A DNA stretch of 64,000 nucleotides from Caenorhabditis remanei. Its lineage: Eukaryota; Nematoda; Chromadorea; Rhabditida; Rhabditidae. The stretch lies in assembly GCF_010183535.1 (NCBI RefSeq), contig NC_071329.1, positions 12,152,001 through 12,216,000 of the forward strand, in the 5' to 3' direction. The notes beneath the pieces were generated by a model. It made no database searches, was not told the origin of the DNA, and was given only the letters and a program-made list of their open reading frames with translations. Position numbers and translations under genes: made by a program. How positions within the stretch are numbered: position 1 is the stretch's first letter; every line of letters begins with the position of its first letter. Shown piece after piece: positions 23,486 to 35,056 of the stretch.

Positions 23486-24651
23486 CCGGCTGATTAAGTC
23501 AATTCGATTGTCTGAAAATCATCAAAATTAGTTTTAAATAAGAAACTCTTAAAAGTTAAGAAAGATTGAAATTAAACAAGGGAGATTGAAAAAGGTAGAT
23601 TGAATGAGTGCGAATGATATGCAAATGCGGATGCGTGAATGAAACTAAAAGATACATTGCGAGAATGAACGGACATATGACCTTGATAACATCAATCGTC
23701 GGGAGTTTCATTATCTCGGAAACCTTCTTTCCAAGTGGTTGTCAATAACAATAACAACTCGGGATTAGAGGGGAAAGGCAACAATTAGTCTCGTACGGGT
23801 ACTACTGTAATTATCTTGGGTGCGCAATAGGTGCTTTGTGTTTTCGATAGAAGCTATCCTCTGTGAAAAAGACCACAAAGGTTCTTCTGTAAGCTCTGAA
23901 TCAGTTACAGATAGATAGCTAACAAAATATTACAGCTGCGTTTAAACAATTTTCAGAACACTGAACAGGAATCGAGTGGAACGGTCCAGTGGAACGGTAA
24001 ACGATACATGAGTTGAGGACTGGTTAGATCCTGAAACATGGACATGTGTACATATTTCTCAACTTTCTTCATCTTTATCTCTTTCAATTCTGTTTCCGAT
24101 TCCTGGATGTTTGAGATGTTGCAATTTTACTTTCAATCCTATAAAATCCCCCATTTGAAAGTGAAACAAGATCAAAAGCAAAGCGACAATCACTCCACCC
24201 ATTTTCATTTTCCTTTTTTGGTTCTTCTCCTTGTCTCGCTCGGATTTCCTTTTTTCTCTTTTTTCTCCGGAGTGATAATAGATTGTGAGTGTAATCACTA
24301 CGTGACCCCATTTCTTCCTTTTCAGGAGAATCTTCTCTTCGTTATCTCCGCCGTCCTGGGCGTCCAAATGTAGTAGTCGTCACATATTTCTTCTGGATCG
24401 GATACATCTGACAGAAAGAGAAATTGTCGATTATAGGGAGAGTAGAAGAGAGCGAAAAGAGGTTTGACCCCCTCTCTCTCTTGTCTTTTCTTTCGAAGAA
24501 CTGATGATGATACTCATCTATCGTTTCCAAAGCAGAGACCTCCTAACATGTTGTTTTCCTTTCTTTTCAAGTTTCACTCCTTTTTTATATCCATTTCTTG
24601 TTTCCATTTCTATCATTATCTATCACTGTCCAAACTTGCAGATTTTCAGCG
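22784..24651. other. Intergenic promoter region between dpy-10 and dpy-2
   Basis: Apart from the tiny exon at 23477-23485 I see no exon. It should hold the divergent control sequences of the two collagen genes. Pyrimidine-rich blocks occur at 23180-23240 and 24190-24260. The frames at 24038-24373 (+) and 24059-24367 (-) mirror each other and lack motifs. Confidence 0.5.
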
Positions 24652-26014
24652 ATGAAATCGCAAACGAGTGGGTATGTGGACCCACAAACTGAGGATCTTG
24701 ATGAGGTAGGTACTCACCTTTCTAACTGAATCTTCCAACTATTCATCCCATTTTTCTTTCAATTCAATCATTTTTTTCCAGAGCCGAGAGAAAAGTTACC
24801 AAATTCTGATCGCAGTTTCTGGTGTTCTTTCAATAACTTCTCTCCTTATTCTTGTCCTTTTCGTCCCTTCAATGTACAATTATGTCGATAATATTTCACG
24901 ATTCTCAAGGCGAGACTTCGAATTCTGTCAGGTAATTTTGAAATTCGAATACTTCTTTTTCCATGTTTCCATAATTTTCAGACATCTGCAGATGATTTGG
25001 AGACTGAAATGATGTCAGTAAGAGAAGGTCTTCTGAAAGGAAGAAATGTAACAAGAAGGGCTGCTGGTTACGGTCATTACAATCCTTCTATGTTGGCTGC
25101 TGACTCTCCACAATTCCAAGAGTGTCCAGGTAACATTTCAGAGAAGAATGAATCAAAAGCATGCCTTCTTTTCAGCTTGTTGCATTCCTGGAGAACGTGG
25201 TCCATCCGGAGATCCAGGACTTCCAGCTCTTCCAGGAGCCCCAGGACCAGATGGAGCACCAGGAAGACCAGGAACAACTCCAAATGCTTCATGTATCCCA
25301 GAAAGAGTTTTCGAGCCACCACCATGTCTTCCATGTCCACAAGGACCACGTGGAGTCCCAGGTCATCCCGGATTCCCAGGAGATTCTGGAGAGCCAGGAA
25401 TCGGAGGACGACCAGGATCCGATGGAATGCCAGGAAAACCTGGAGAGCCAGGACTTGCAGGACCAGTTGGACCACCTGGAGAGTCTGGACCACTTGGAGA
25501 CAAAGGAAGAACACCAGAAGCTCACGTTATCCCAGGACCTCCAGGAGACTCCGGACCACCAGGACCATGGGGACCACCAGGATCATCTGGAATGCCTGGA
25601 GAAGATGGATATGCAGGAACACCTGGAGAAAAAGGATGGCCAGGACCACCGGGAGCACCAGGACCAGGAGGAATGCCAGGACCATTGGGACCAACTGGAG
25701 AACAAGGACCATCTGGTACTCCTGGTACTTGTGTTTGTCAAGATACGGAAGTTGTGATGAATGATGAGAAGGGAAGAATCCCAGCACCAAGAGATAATGT
25801 AAGTTTTCATTTTGACATTGCTAATTCTATATTTTCCTTTTTACAGGTTGCTCCTGGAGCCACTGGTGGATCATATGAACCACAAGGAGGTCAAGACGCC
25901 GCAGCACCATCCGCTATTTCCCAGAGTCAAAACGATGGATACGGGACGGGAAACTCGTTCAGTGAACACAAGAATAACGGAGGATATTATCATTTGCGTA
26001 AATTCACACAGTAG
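24652..26014 (+). CDS. dpy-2: Cuticle collagen DPY-2
   Basis: Partner of dpy-10 in cuticle furrow structure. ATG 24652 follows a GATTTTCAG acceptor by two bases. Exons: 24652-24705, 24782-24931, 24982-25129, 25176-25798, 25847-26014. A membrane segment ([20 protein letters not shown]) is followed by a basic proprotein site, [12 protein letters not shown]. Gly-X-Y repeats follow, with cysteine clusters [19 protein letters not shown] and [10 protein letters not shown], a break at AHVIPGPPG, and [10 protein letters not shown] before a non-collagen tail rich in Gln/Ser/Asn, stop TAG 26012-26014. The arrangement of cysteine clusters matches dpy-10, showing common origin. The name rests on this pairing and position. 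Confidence 0.9.
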
Positions 26015-26862
26015 TTATTTCACTTTTTGACCGTACCGTACCTCATTATGATCTACCCCGATTTCGGCATTTGCTAAGGGTTTTCCTCTTTTTTTCTCTT
26101 CTTCGTTGTTTTTATTTTCAGCCAAAACATTCCAGAATGTCGTATTTTTTGTTGAAATTGACCACCTAATAAGTGTAATTATTAATAAATTGCTTTGCAT
26201 TCATAGGAAGTGACAAAAGTACAAACAAATTAATTGGGATCATCAATCAATGAATCACGAGAAGACGACGACGGTAACTGTCTCGGAGATATCGGTCATG
26301 ACCTTCTTATCAGAAAATGAAAACGAAATGAGGATAAAGAAGTTGATGAAAACACAAAAATATGGGAAACATCTAGGGGGATTCAGGATTTTTTCTATTC
26401 AACATTGTGTCGGATGGAAAGAAAAAAGAGTGCAGAATTGAGAGTATACGAGGACCAGACTAGGCAAGCACATTTCAAGAATCAATGCTATCCAGTTCGA
26501 TGATAATTTTTCAAGTCACTATCTCTTCTATTATGGAGCTAGAAATGTTCGTGTTTCTCTTTTAATGTTTCAGACAACTTCTCCGTTCCAGTTCCATTTC
26601 TTTTTTGAATGTTTCATAAAAGACATAAATTCTGAACTTCTCCCATTTTTCACTTCTAATTCTCCAACACTTCTTTCCTTTTCGTCAATTTCTAATTCTC
26701 TCCCACATCGACCGTCTTTTTCATGTCAAGGCCGCCCGTTCTAAACCGGCGTCTCTCTTCTTTCCCTTATCTCTCACCTCACGCGATCCCATAGTTTCTC
26801 TTTTGTATGTTGTCCGAACTTGGATCGAAATCTGAATTCTCACAGAAATTCGTGTTTTCGAA
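26015..26862. other. Intergenic, no supported feature
   Basis: Likely dpy-2 3' UTR, with AATAAA at about 26182 (attaataaattg), and the promoter of the next gene. The rest is AT-rich without coding signal. Confidence 0.55.
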
Positions 26863-27571
26863 ATGGCGTTGCCACGTATCCTGGAACCAGAGGAAGAAGG
26901 AATTGTGAGTCCGTTTGAACTCAAAGTCAGACACCTCCTATCACTCACTTTCCGATTCATTTTGGCAGTTTTCATGGCGTCTCATTTATTTGATTTCATG
27001 TTTTCAAGGTGAGTTTTTGTTTATTCCTCTTAAAATCATTTAAATTTTAGTATATGGATGCATGGATATGTCTGGACACTCAACCTTCCAATTGATCTGG
27101 ATATGACTGATAAACCAGCTGGTGCTCTTGTCAGACATCAATTGGATAATATGGGAAATTACGAGAGAACAATTCAAGCTGTTCTCATTGTAATGGCAGT
27201 TGTTATGCTTTTACTGTGAGTTAGATTTTCAAAATTATCACTCTCCTTTTTCCATATTTTCAGAGCGCAAGGATTCACGGCAATTCCTGGAAAAACAACG
27301 TGGCAATTGTTTCGAACATCAAGCATTGTTGGATTGATTTGTGGATTTGTTAGGCCTGTTCAGGTATGTTTGTATAATAAATGTTTCTATTTCTAAACTT
27401 TTCTTTCAGCTGCAACAAAGGTTTTTCTCAAGTCTACACGAAGGATTCTACTGTTACTTTTTATTTTTCATAATTGCTTTCATTCTGACCATCCGATTCG
27501 ATGAGAAACTACCAAAGGCAACGCCAGAAGTAAAAGATTCTTCGAATGAATCAGAGAAGAAAACTAATTAG
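26863..27571 (+). CDS. Small multi-pass membrane protein, about 180 residues
   Basis: Four exons with short introns (about 27009-27051, 27216-27263, 27364-27409) give a protein with a short charged N-terminus (MALPRILEPEEEGIVSPFEL) and four hydrophobic stretches: LSLTFRFILAVFMASHLFDF, AVLIVMAVVMLLL, SIVGLICGFV and YCYFLFFIIAFILTI. The tail is hydrophilic and acidic, ending at TAG 27569-27571. The loop between helices 1 and 2 contains WMHGYVWTLNLPIDLDMTD. I do not recognise the family. It looks like a conserved small integral membrane protein rather than a receptor. A TCACAG sequence 18 bases before the ATG could be a spliced-leader acceptor. Confidence 0.8.
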
Positions 27572-27720
27572 AAATATACAGTACAAGTTTGTGATAATAA
27601 TTTCGGGTATATTGAATGAAGTTTTTTGAAGTTTTGTAGCCAACTTCTGATCAGAACCATCCAAGTATTAATAGAGAAAAAGAGAGAAATATTCATGACT
27701 CGAAACAAAAATGATAGAGT

Positions 27721-29689
27721 TCAAATTCCCTTGACAACCGGCATATGATGGAAACGACTTGGATGAGAATGCATTTTGTGCCAACAGGGTTCACAATAAT
27801 ACTGAAAGCATTCAAGAGATGGACAGAAGAATGGAGCATATTGGCGATTGTAGCGGCTGGAGCACTCTTCACACGATTGGTTATGGAAGAAGTATGGTTT
27901 GATTTCAACCTGAGAATAAATAATTTTTAATGATACTAGTGAATGAAATTTCTCACTCTTTTATGAATATCCTCATGATCAAGAACAATGTAACGATCCG
28001 TGATAGCTTGAACATAAGCATCGTAATTTGAGAAAGCCACACGTCCAGATCCACGCGGATATTTGAACTTGTTGTCGATATCGATTCCAACACATACAAC
28101 ATTTCCATAGGTTTGCTCAAAGAAATGAGCCAACTCAACAGCTTTCAATGGTCTGGGAACTCCTCCGATGAATGCAACCAACTTTGTGTTGATTGGAACG
28201 TTGAAATCCATCAGAAATTCAGCATCAGCAAGCAACCATGGACGAATTTGTACACGAATTGGCTCAATTGAACTCTCCAAAGTAATGAAAAGTCCTTCTT
28301 CTTCCTCGAAACAATCAGAAACCAATTCACGAACACTTCTCTCTTTTTCGAAGAGAAGAAACACGTATCCGAGATGATGTTGCTTCTTTTCTTCACTACT
28401 TTCACCTCCAACACTTCTGGGTTCTCCACCTCCGAAACCAGCATTTCTTGCAGCATTCATCATTCTCACCATTCCATGAGTGATAACTCCTCCGCCATTT
28501 CCATTGCGATTCATACCAAAGTTTTGGGTTTCGGAAGAAGTAGTTGAGTGATCACTCATAAACGGATTGATCTGTCCGAATGGAGGAGAACTCATTGCGA
28601 GATGAGATGTCTGTTGGAATGAAGAAGTCGCATCACCACAAACTGATGGATCGGAATCTGATTTACAACCAAAATGTTTCGAAGGCCAATCGACTTGCAG
28701 ACGACCGTACCGAGAGAAAAAATTGAGGATATCGCCTGAAATGTAGACTTGAAATAGTGATCAAAATCTGGATATAACTCACTTTCTTTCACACAACCGG
28801 GAAGTCCTCCAACAAAAACTTTTCTACTGTACACCTCTGGACCCACATTATGATGATAGTAGTACTTGGAATAACGACCAAGACGACGATCAGGCTCACG
28901 GAAGTTTGAAACCACGACAGCGTGATTGTTGGGGAGACGGTTATCCGAATTAGCAGTGCTGGTGTTAGAAGAACACTCACAACGAAGTATTTGATTCAAT
29001 TCAGGATTCGGATACACTTCCAAGCTATAAAAAGAGGGAATGACACAGCACACTGTATCTTAAAATTCCTACCTTTTTCGAGTTTTTTCATACAAATCAA
29101 TGAATTCTTTGTCATAATTTTCAACCGCATTTTCATCCATACTACGAATCAGAAATATGACTTCCGGTCTTCTTTGAAAATAGTTTCGATAGTTGTTGTA
29201 GAATTCTTCATTTGTATCCACAGACGGACTGGTTTCCAAAAGTTGCTCCTCTTCTGAAAAGTTTACTTAATTTTGAGATTTAAGAAGGATTCTCAACAAA
29301 ATTCTAGTTAATTTGAATGACCTTCATTTCTCAATTTCAAATCAGAGCAGTGATCTGAACTCACCGGAAGCAATTATCGTCTCAGACTCTTCCATCTCCG
29401 GAACCGGCTCCTCTTTCTTAATCAAAATGCTCTCTTCCAATGGAACTCTCAAATTCCATTTCTCTTCCTGAGACACCTTATTCTCCTCATTTTCATGACG
29501 ACTCTCCGATTGCTGACGACCCAATTTGTTCTGTTTAAAATAATATCTGTCCTCCAAATCCTCGTCGTCCATAACTTTGCTCTTTTCTTGTTTAATTGAA
29601 GGCAACTTTTTCTCTTCAAGTCGATCGCCATTTCCCCAAAAGTCGTCGTCACCTTGCATGGATAGAAACAATCGTCTCGATTTCGACAT
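27721..29689 (-). CDS. cpb-2: Cytoplasmic polyadenylation element-binding protein (CPEB family)
   Basis: RNA-binding regulator of mRNA translation, in worms mainly in the germ line. ATG 29689 lies directly behind TTTTCAG. The N-terminal exon is acidic and disordered (MSKSRRLFLSMQGDDDFWGN). RRM1 starts with KVFVGGLPGCVKESDILNFF and RLQVDWPSKHFG and resumes with HHLGYVFLLFEKERSVREL. Between these lie about 90 residues rich in Asn/Gly/Ser, an insertion compared with vertebrate CPEB. RRM2 has LVAFIGGVPRPLKAVELAHF, GIDIDNKFKYPRGSGRVAFS. The C-terminal ZZ zinc-binding domain is complete: CEECSSRYNRQYAPFFCPSL, CFQYYCEPCWHKMHSHPSRF. Stop TGA 27721-27723. About 570 residues. CPEB family is certain. 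Which worm paralogue (cpb-1, cpb-2, cpb-3, fog-1) is not. I favour cpb-2 from chromosome II context. Confidence 0.85.
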
Positions 29690-30209
29690 CTGAAAATATG
29701 AATTGAAATTTATTCTGAAAGTAGTTCTCACCTTCTAAAGTCGCTTCAGCGATTGATACAAAAAGTTATTGAGAAAATAACTAATCTTCTGTTGATTATT
29801 CTTATCGAACCATCTTCACGTGGATGACATTCAGTTGAACTCAGATGCCCTCGATTCATTTTTTTCTCACGTTTTGAAAGATTTTTGAGAGGAAAGTAAG
29901 GAAATCCTGGAATACAACAATTTTTTATTCAAAAAAGATTCATGAGTTCACCCGAATTGGTATAAAAACTACCGAAGCAGTTTGGATCACTCTAATTAAC
30001 CTGTATAAAATTGTCCTCCTAAATACTTTTCCACCTGTTTACATTCCTCCCAAAATCAACAAGTTTCTCGAAAACCAATTTGAAGAAAATGTTTGAAATT
30101 CCGGTTTGCCGAAAGCAACGTGACTTCCAATCGTTGACCGGAGTGCAGCATCGTGTTGACTGCTCTCCGGCAGTTACTATCAGACCGTTTGGCCATTAAA
30201 ATATGTTTA
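29690..30209. other. Divergent intergenic region
   Basis: Shared upstream region of the CPEB gene (-) and the tetraspanin gene (+). No ORF or motif supported. Promoters are expected here. Confidence 0.5.
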
Positions 30210-31637
30210 ATGTCGAGATTTAATTACCTCAATTCGACGTGTTTTACGTATCACTTATCATTTTTTCTTCTGCAGCTTCTTGTCATTTCATTCATTCTCG
30301 GTCTAATTAACTTTTTTGTATTTTCCAATACTGAAAAGTCGGACAGAATGCAACTTAATAACCAGGATAAAGTATTTCTAGGAGCCTCTCTTGCAACTGC
30401 CGTAAGTTTCGAATAATATTGAGAATACCGTATCATTTGCATGTTGTTTCAGGTAATAGGAATAGCCCTGATCGTAATCGGATTCGTTTTCCGATTTGGA
30501 GGAGGATTCGGAACATTTGTCACGTATGCCCAACAAGTACAGTAACCCTGAAAAAGCATGTTTTAATGAGAACTTGATTTCAGGACAATGACTTCCTTGA
30601 GTTGAAAAGGTTAGATATGATTTTCGGATTGTTCGTCGCAGCAGCCGGAGTTCTCATTCTTTCCTTCATTGTAGCTGCCATCTCTGTCCTCAAACACAAC
30701 ACATTCCTCTTGAAAGTGGTAAGTTCTTGACTTCTCCAGAGCTTCCCGTGATCAGTGATCTCTTCCAGTATTGCGCCATGATTGCATTGATGATTGTTGT
30801 CCAACTTGTCGATGGTCTTCTGGCTTTCACGTATTCTGATCAAATTAATCAATTGGCTTCCGATGATATTATGTATGAATCCTTGAACAAGACTGCCAAA
30901 ATGTGAGACTAATATCAATAACTTCAAAAACAGAAATCACTTTTTCAGAAGCCGTCCACCAATCGGAACTCTTTCCAATGATGCCGAAACTCAATTCTGG
31001 GCTAACACTCAAAATACGGTACATTTTTCGAAAACTTTTAGAGTATCAAATTAAGTTTTTATTTCAGTTCGGTTGCTGTGGAGTCTACAGTTCTGCCGAT
31101 TGGCCAGCTGCCTGGGGAGTTGCAGGATCGACTGCAGATTTGGAAGCTTTGCATTGTTATCAAAGGCATTATAATGATGTAACTTTTTCGAAATAGAATG
31201 TGAGAGACACTTGATTCAATTTCAGGGATGCGAGAAAGTGATCAGAAACCGTATTTCATCAGATGCTCAATATCTCGGAGCTGCTTCGATGGGAGTGCTA
31301 GTTGTCGAGGTACAGTAGAGTGAGGTTGAAACAGCGTTATTCTAGTCTAGATCATCAGAATCTTGAAATTTTGTCGATTCAACATACATTTGCAAACATC
31401 AGAAACATGATCTTGAGCACCTTTCACTTCGAAGAGCACGAGATCAAAACCACCTTTTTGATAGTTTATGATGTACAATGGACATCTCATAAAATTTCAC
31501 TTCGTCCGATAAGAAAAAAGAAAAGAATCATAAAATCTCTTTCACAAATATTTGTTATTTTGTTCCAGATCATTGCAAGTTTCTTGGCTGGTTATCGTGC
31601 GTACACATTGGCCCATCCGGAATTCGAAGACAAATAA
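30210..31637 (+). CDS. Tetraspanin
   Basis: Membrane organiser with four transmembrane helices. Eight exons. TM1 is LLQLLVISFILGLINFFVF, TM2 lies around VIGIALIVIGFVFRFGG, and TM3 around GLFVAAAGVLILSFIVAAIS continuing to YCAMIALMIVVQLVDGLLAF. The large extracellular loop carries FGCCGVYSSADWPAAWG, the CCG signature of the family, with further cysteines in LHCYQRHY and GCEKVIRNR. The last helix is MGVLVVEIIASFLAG, and the tail HPEFEDK ends at TAA 31635-31637. The start at ATG 30210 is the first in the TM1 frame. The N-terminal cytosolic part is short. The long intron before the last exon (31311-31568) has no stop-free alternative of interest. I cannot say which tsp paralogue it is. Confidence 0.85.
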
Positions 31638-31899
31638 TTTATTCATTTTCATTTAGTTTTTTTGTACATTTTCTCATTTTTATCAAATTTTCTTAGATTT
31701 TGGCACAAAGAATTTAGTTCTCACAAACCATATTTTTTACACAAAAGTTTCTTGATGATAATTTCGATTATCAGTGAGATAAGGCGATCTTAAAATTAAA
31801 GGTTGTAGGGAGTCAGACGATGGTGAAAACGAGAGACAATTAAAATGGTTCCGAAAGTTTCGATTTTTAAAATTACAGAGAAAAGAGTATTGAAGTGAC

Positions 31900-34800
31900 T
31901 TATCGAAAGAATGGAAAACAAGATGAAGTTGTTCGATTTACAATAGCTCGACTCAATGTACAAATAAGAAGAAGTTTCAGTGGAAGTGCAATTTCAGAAG
32001 AGAACGAGAGACGTCCATCTGGTGTCAGAATAGCCAACTGTCGTTGAGAGTTCTTCTCACAAACAACTCTCCACGTGGATCCTCCAGATGGATCTGGCTC
32101 ACAGAACGCTTTTGCAATTGGCTCATGACGAGTGTCTTGCACTTCAATTCCATCACTTCCTGAAAAACAAAAATTTGGATAGTTTTGTCGTCATTCTGGA
32201 GTACTCACCAAGAGCATAATAACCCAAAACCTCTCCATTCCAGTCAATAATTGAGAATGTTGGGACCGTCCGTCTTGGTCGTAAAAATGGAATAAAAAAT
32301 GAAAGTAGTGAACGTGGCGCAGTGTCAGTTACAACTGCTACTCGACGACCTGAATATAAACAAAATATATTCTGAATAAATTCAATTTCTTACCGTAAGA
32401 CTCTATAATCCAGAACGGTGCTTCATCACAAACATTTTCAGACCAAATATCCAAAAGTGGGAAGTCAGATGGATCAGTTACCTAAAATTTCTTGTTATCG
32501 CATATACAATTCATTAAATTTCTGTGTTACCTGCAATTCGGATCCCTGATGATTCAAACGTAAATGAGTTGACGTTGACACGTAGAATAAAACCTGTGAT
32601 TTGGATGGAACGATAACTTGTTTACAAGAATGAGACAGTTCTTCTTCGATATCTGTATCCCCATCATTGATATCCACTGCAGTTTCTAGCCGATCTGGCT
32701 GCGAGGATCCAGGCTGTAAGTTTCAAATTAAAATGAGGAAAATGTTGAGAGGGCAATGAAGGTAGCGGTCGGAGACTGATCGCCTCTGGCTTTGGTAGCC
32801 AAGTAAGGGGGTACCCAAGGGGGGATCCTTGGCTACAGAAAACATGAGTTTCAATTGTACCTGAGTGACGGTAACATGTCCGTTTGCTTGTGTCATTTCG
32901 TATGGATAACGAGAGCAAGATGGAAATCCGTTGGTTGCTCTGAAATAGAAAACATATGAGTACAGTTGCATGATGGACTCAGACTCAAATAGGTTTAGAA
33001 GTCTTAGAGAATTACAGAAAACTATTCTCTCCGGCTAATAATAAAAAAACAGGAGATCAGGTTTGAAGTATCATCAGAAACCTTTCAATTGGCGGTCAAC
33101 AAACGTTGTACAACAAAGTGAAACTTCTTTCAGAGAACGACGACGAAGAAGAAGAAGATCATTGTTGTTGTTTTGGCATCAACGTCTTCTTCTTCTTCTC
33201 CATCTTCTTCCTCGTTTTCACCGTGTTTCTCCGGAATCCAATTAAAATGAAAGCGGTTTCTGGACAACGTCTTCTATTTTCAAAAGTCTTCGAAAAATAG
33301 TAATTTGCTTCCCTAATGAGGAAAAGAGCAAAAATTGTCTATTTTTCTGTCTGCAGAAGGATCTACAGGGGATCCATTAATTATTGGATGGGATTAGTCA
33401 TTCGGATAGACAAAAAAGATGATTAGCAAGTCGAGAACCGTCTGGAGCTGGAAGGAGAAGAAGGGATGGATGAGAAGGAATGATCATAAGAATAGAAATA
33501 ATAATAATAGAAATATCGGGTTACTGTCGTAAAATATTAATGAATCAATGAAAGAACTATGGGAAAACTTCCACATGTTTTCTGCAAAGAGCAAATTGTT
33601 TTGATATCCATTGACCTAGAAATAATTCATGATTTCTACCTAAACCACTTGCAAAATCCAGAATTTTCCACTGACACAACTGACTTCTTTCCTATAAGAA
33701 CTCATAGTTCAAACCACTTCTTGAAAGTTTCAAACCAAAGTTTTGTGAGAGGAAATGTGAAGTGTTCACGTGTCTGTTGCACAAAGTTTTGAAAACTGAA
33801 ACCAGTAAAAAATGTAGTAAAAATTGAAGAAAACGGGGGAAGAAACGGGAGGAAAGTGTAAAGTGTTTAGTGCTTCTTCTTCCTCTTTCTTCTTTTCTTA
33901 TTCTAAGGAACCTCTTCATTCGACAAAACGAGAAACAACTTATGAATGCATAGGGAGGTCTCTTCCAAATAACAATATAGGTTTTAGACAAGGGCAATTT
34001 ATTGGAAATACACTGGAGACATCGTATATTTCAATCTGATTTGCAACAAGAAACCTCTTGAAAAGAATGAAATTCTCAAGTTTTGAGAGTGCCGAAAATG
34101 AAATATATGGGTGTGAAATGAGCCCTCTTCCCTCTATGCTCCGCCCTTTCGTTTTCGAGAAGAGCCAAAAAAGAAATAAATTAAAAAATATATTGATAGG
34201 ACTTTCGGTCTGGTTGTGTGCACCCTACAAATAAGAAGAAGAATGAAGAAAAATGAAAACGAAGCACACCCACAAAAAACGAAAAACGAAGATGGAGAAG
34301 AAGAAGCCAACTGGAAATGATTCGATGCTTCCGATGGAATGAAGAAATGGGGCGGAGTTTCGATGGAGAGTATATTGAAAGAAAAATGGAATAAGGAGAA
34401 GGATTGGAGAAGTTTTTCCAGTGGAGTCAGCTGTTGGAATGAACATTTTTTGAGTATTTCCGGGAAATTTAAAATTCGAGAAAGATTCTGAAGAGTGTGG
34501 AACGGGCGGAATGAAAATCAAAACAACCTCGCATTCAGGGTTGAAGGATGTTAATTTCAAAGGGTTCTTCTTAAAGACAAAAGAGTTTGGAGACTCGGAA
34601 AATGATTGCATGTTGTAAGATTCGAAACTGTCATTCACAGAACTGGAATTCGGAAATTTCAAATTTCGAATTTGGATAGTTGGGATAGAAAGTTTAGCGG
34701 AAAATACTTCATCAATAGATTAAAGCTATCCCAGCCGTATTTTGAAGGTGAATTCTGGAAAAACTTAAAAATATTTTTTAGATTTCTACACTTGACTGGA

Positions 34801-35056
34801 TGTTGTGTTCATTTTAAACCACCTTATCAGAATCTGAATATTCTACAGAGAAATGTGAAGATATGTACTTATAGTGTCGATGAACTCAATGTTTTTCTCC
34901 TCATTTTTAGCATTGAATCATGAAAACTAACTCATTAAATTCAGTTGTCATATGATGATTCCTTCCATTATTTGTCCTTTCTCCAACATCCGACGCTGAA
35001 CTTGTAGATGCTAAATTCGAATTGTACTCGTCCAAAAGTGCAGTTTCACCATCCAT
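31900..35056 (-). CDS. Orphan protein with C-terminal hydrophobic anchor, possibly scramblase/tubby-like
   Basis: ATG 35056 lies four bases behind a TTTTTCAG acceptor. The first exon (34932-35056) encodes MDGETALLDEYNSNLASTSS and is joined through a 2-kb intron to an exon at about 32940-32874 (EATNGFPSCSRYPYEMTQAN) in phase, then PGSSQPDRLETAVDINDGDT, VTDPSDFPLLDIWSENVCDE, RRVAVVTDTAPRSLLSFFIP, FSIIDWNGEVLGYYALG and the final exon. The end is LPLKLLLICTLSRAIVNR then SSCFPFFR, stop TAA 31900-31902. Alternating short beta-like segments and a C-terminal hydrophobic helix recall phospholipid-scramblase/LURP-one folds, but I see no diagnostic motif. The gene structure is solid and the function is not assigned. 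About 290 residues. Confidence 0.7.
32785..32835. repeat. Short hairpin in an intron
   Basis: GTAGCCAAG and its complement CTTGGCTAC are separated by about 25 G-rich bases, in the intron between the exons near 32874 and 32713. It looks like a piece of a palindromic transposon. Confidence 0.5.

Noticed and set aside
27745..27930. Plus-strand ORF over the end of the CPEB gene
   Set aside because: Antisense shadow of the ZZ-domain exon.
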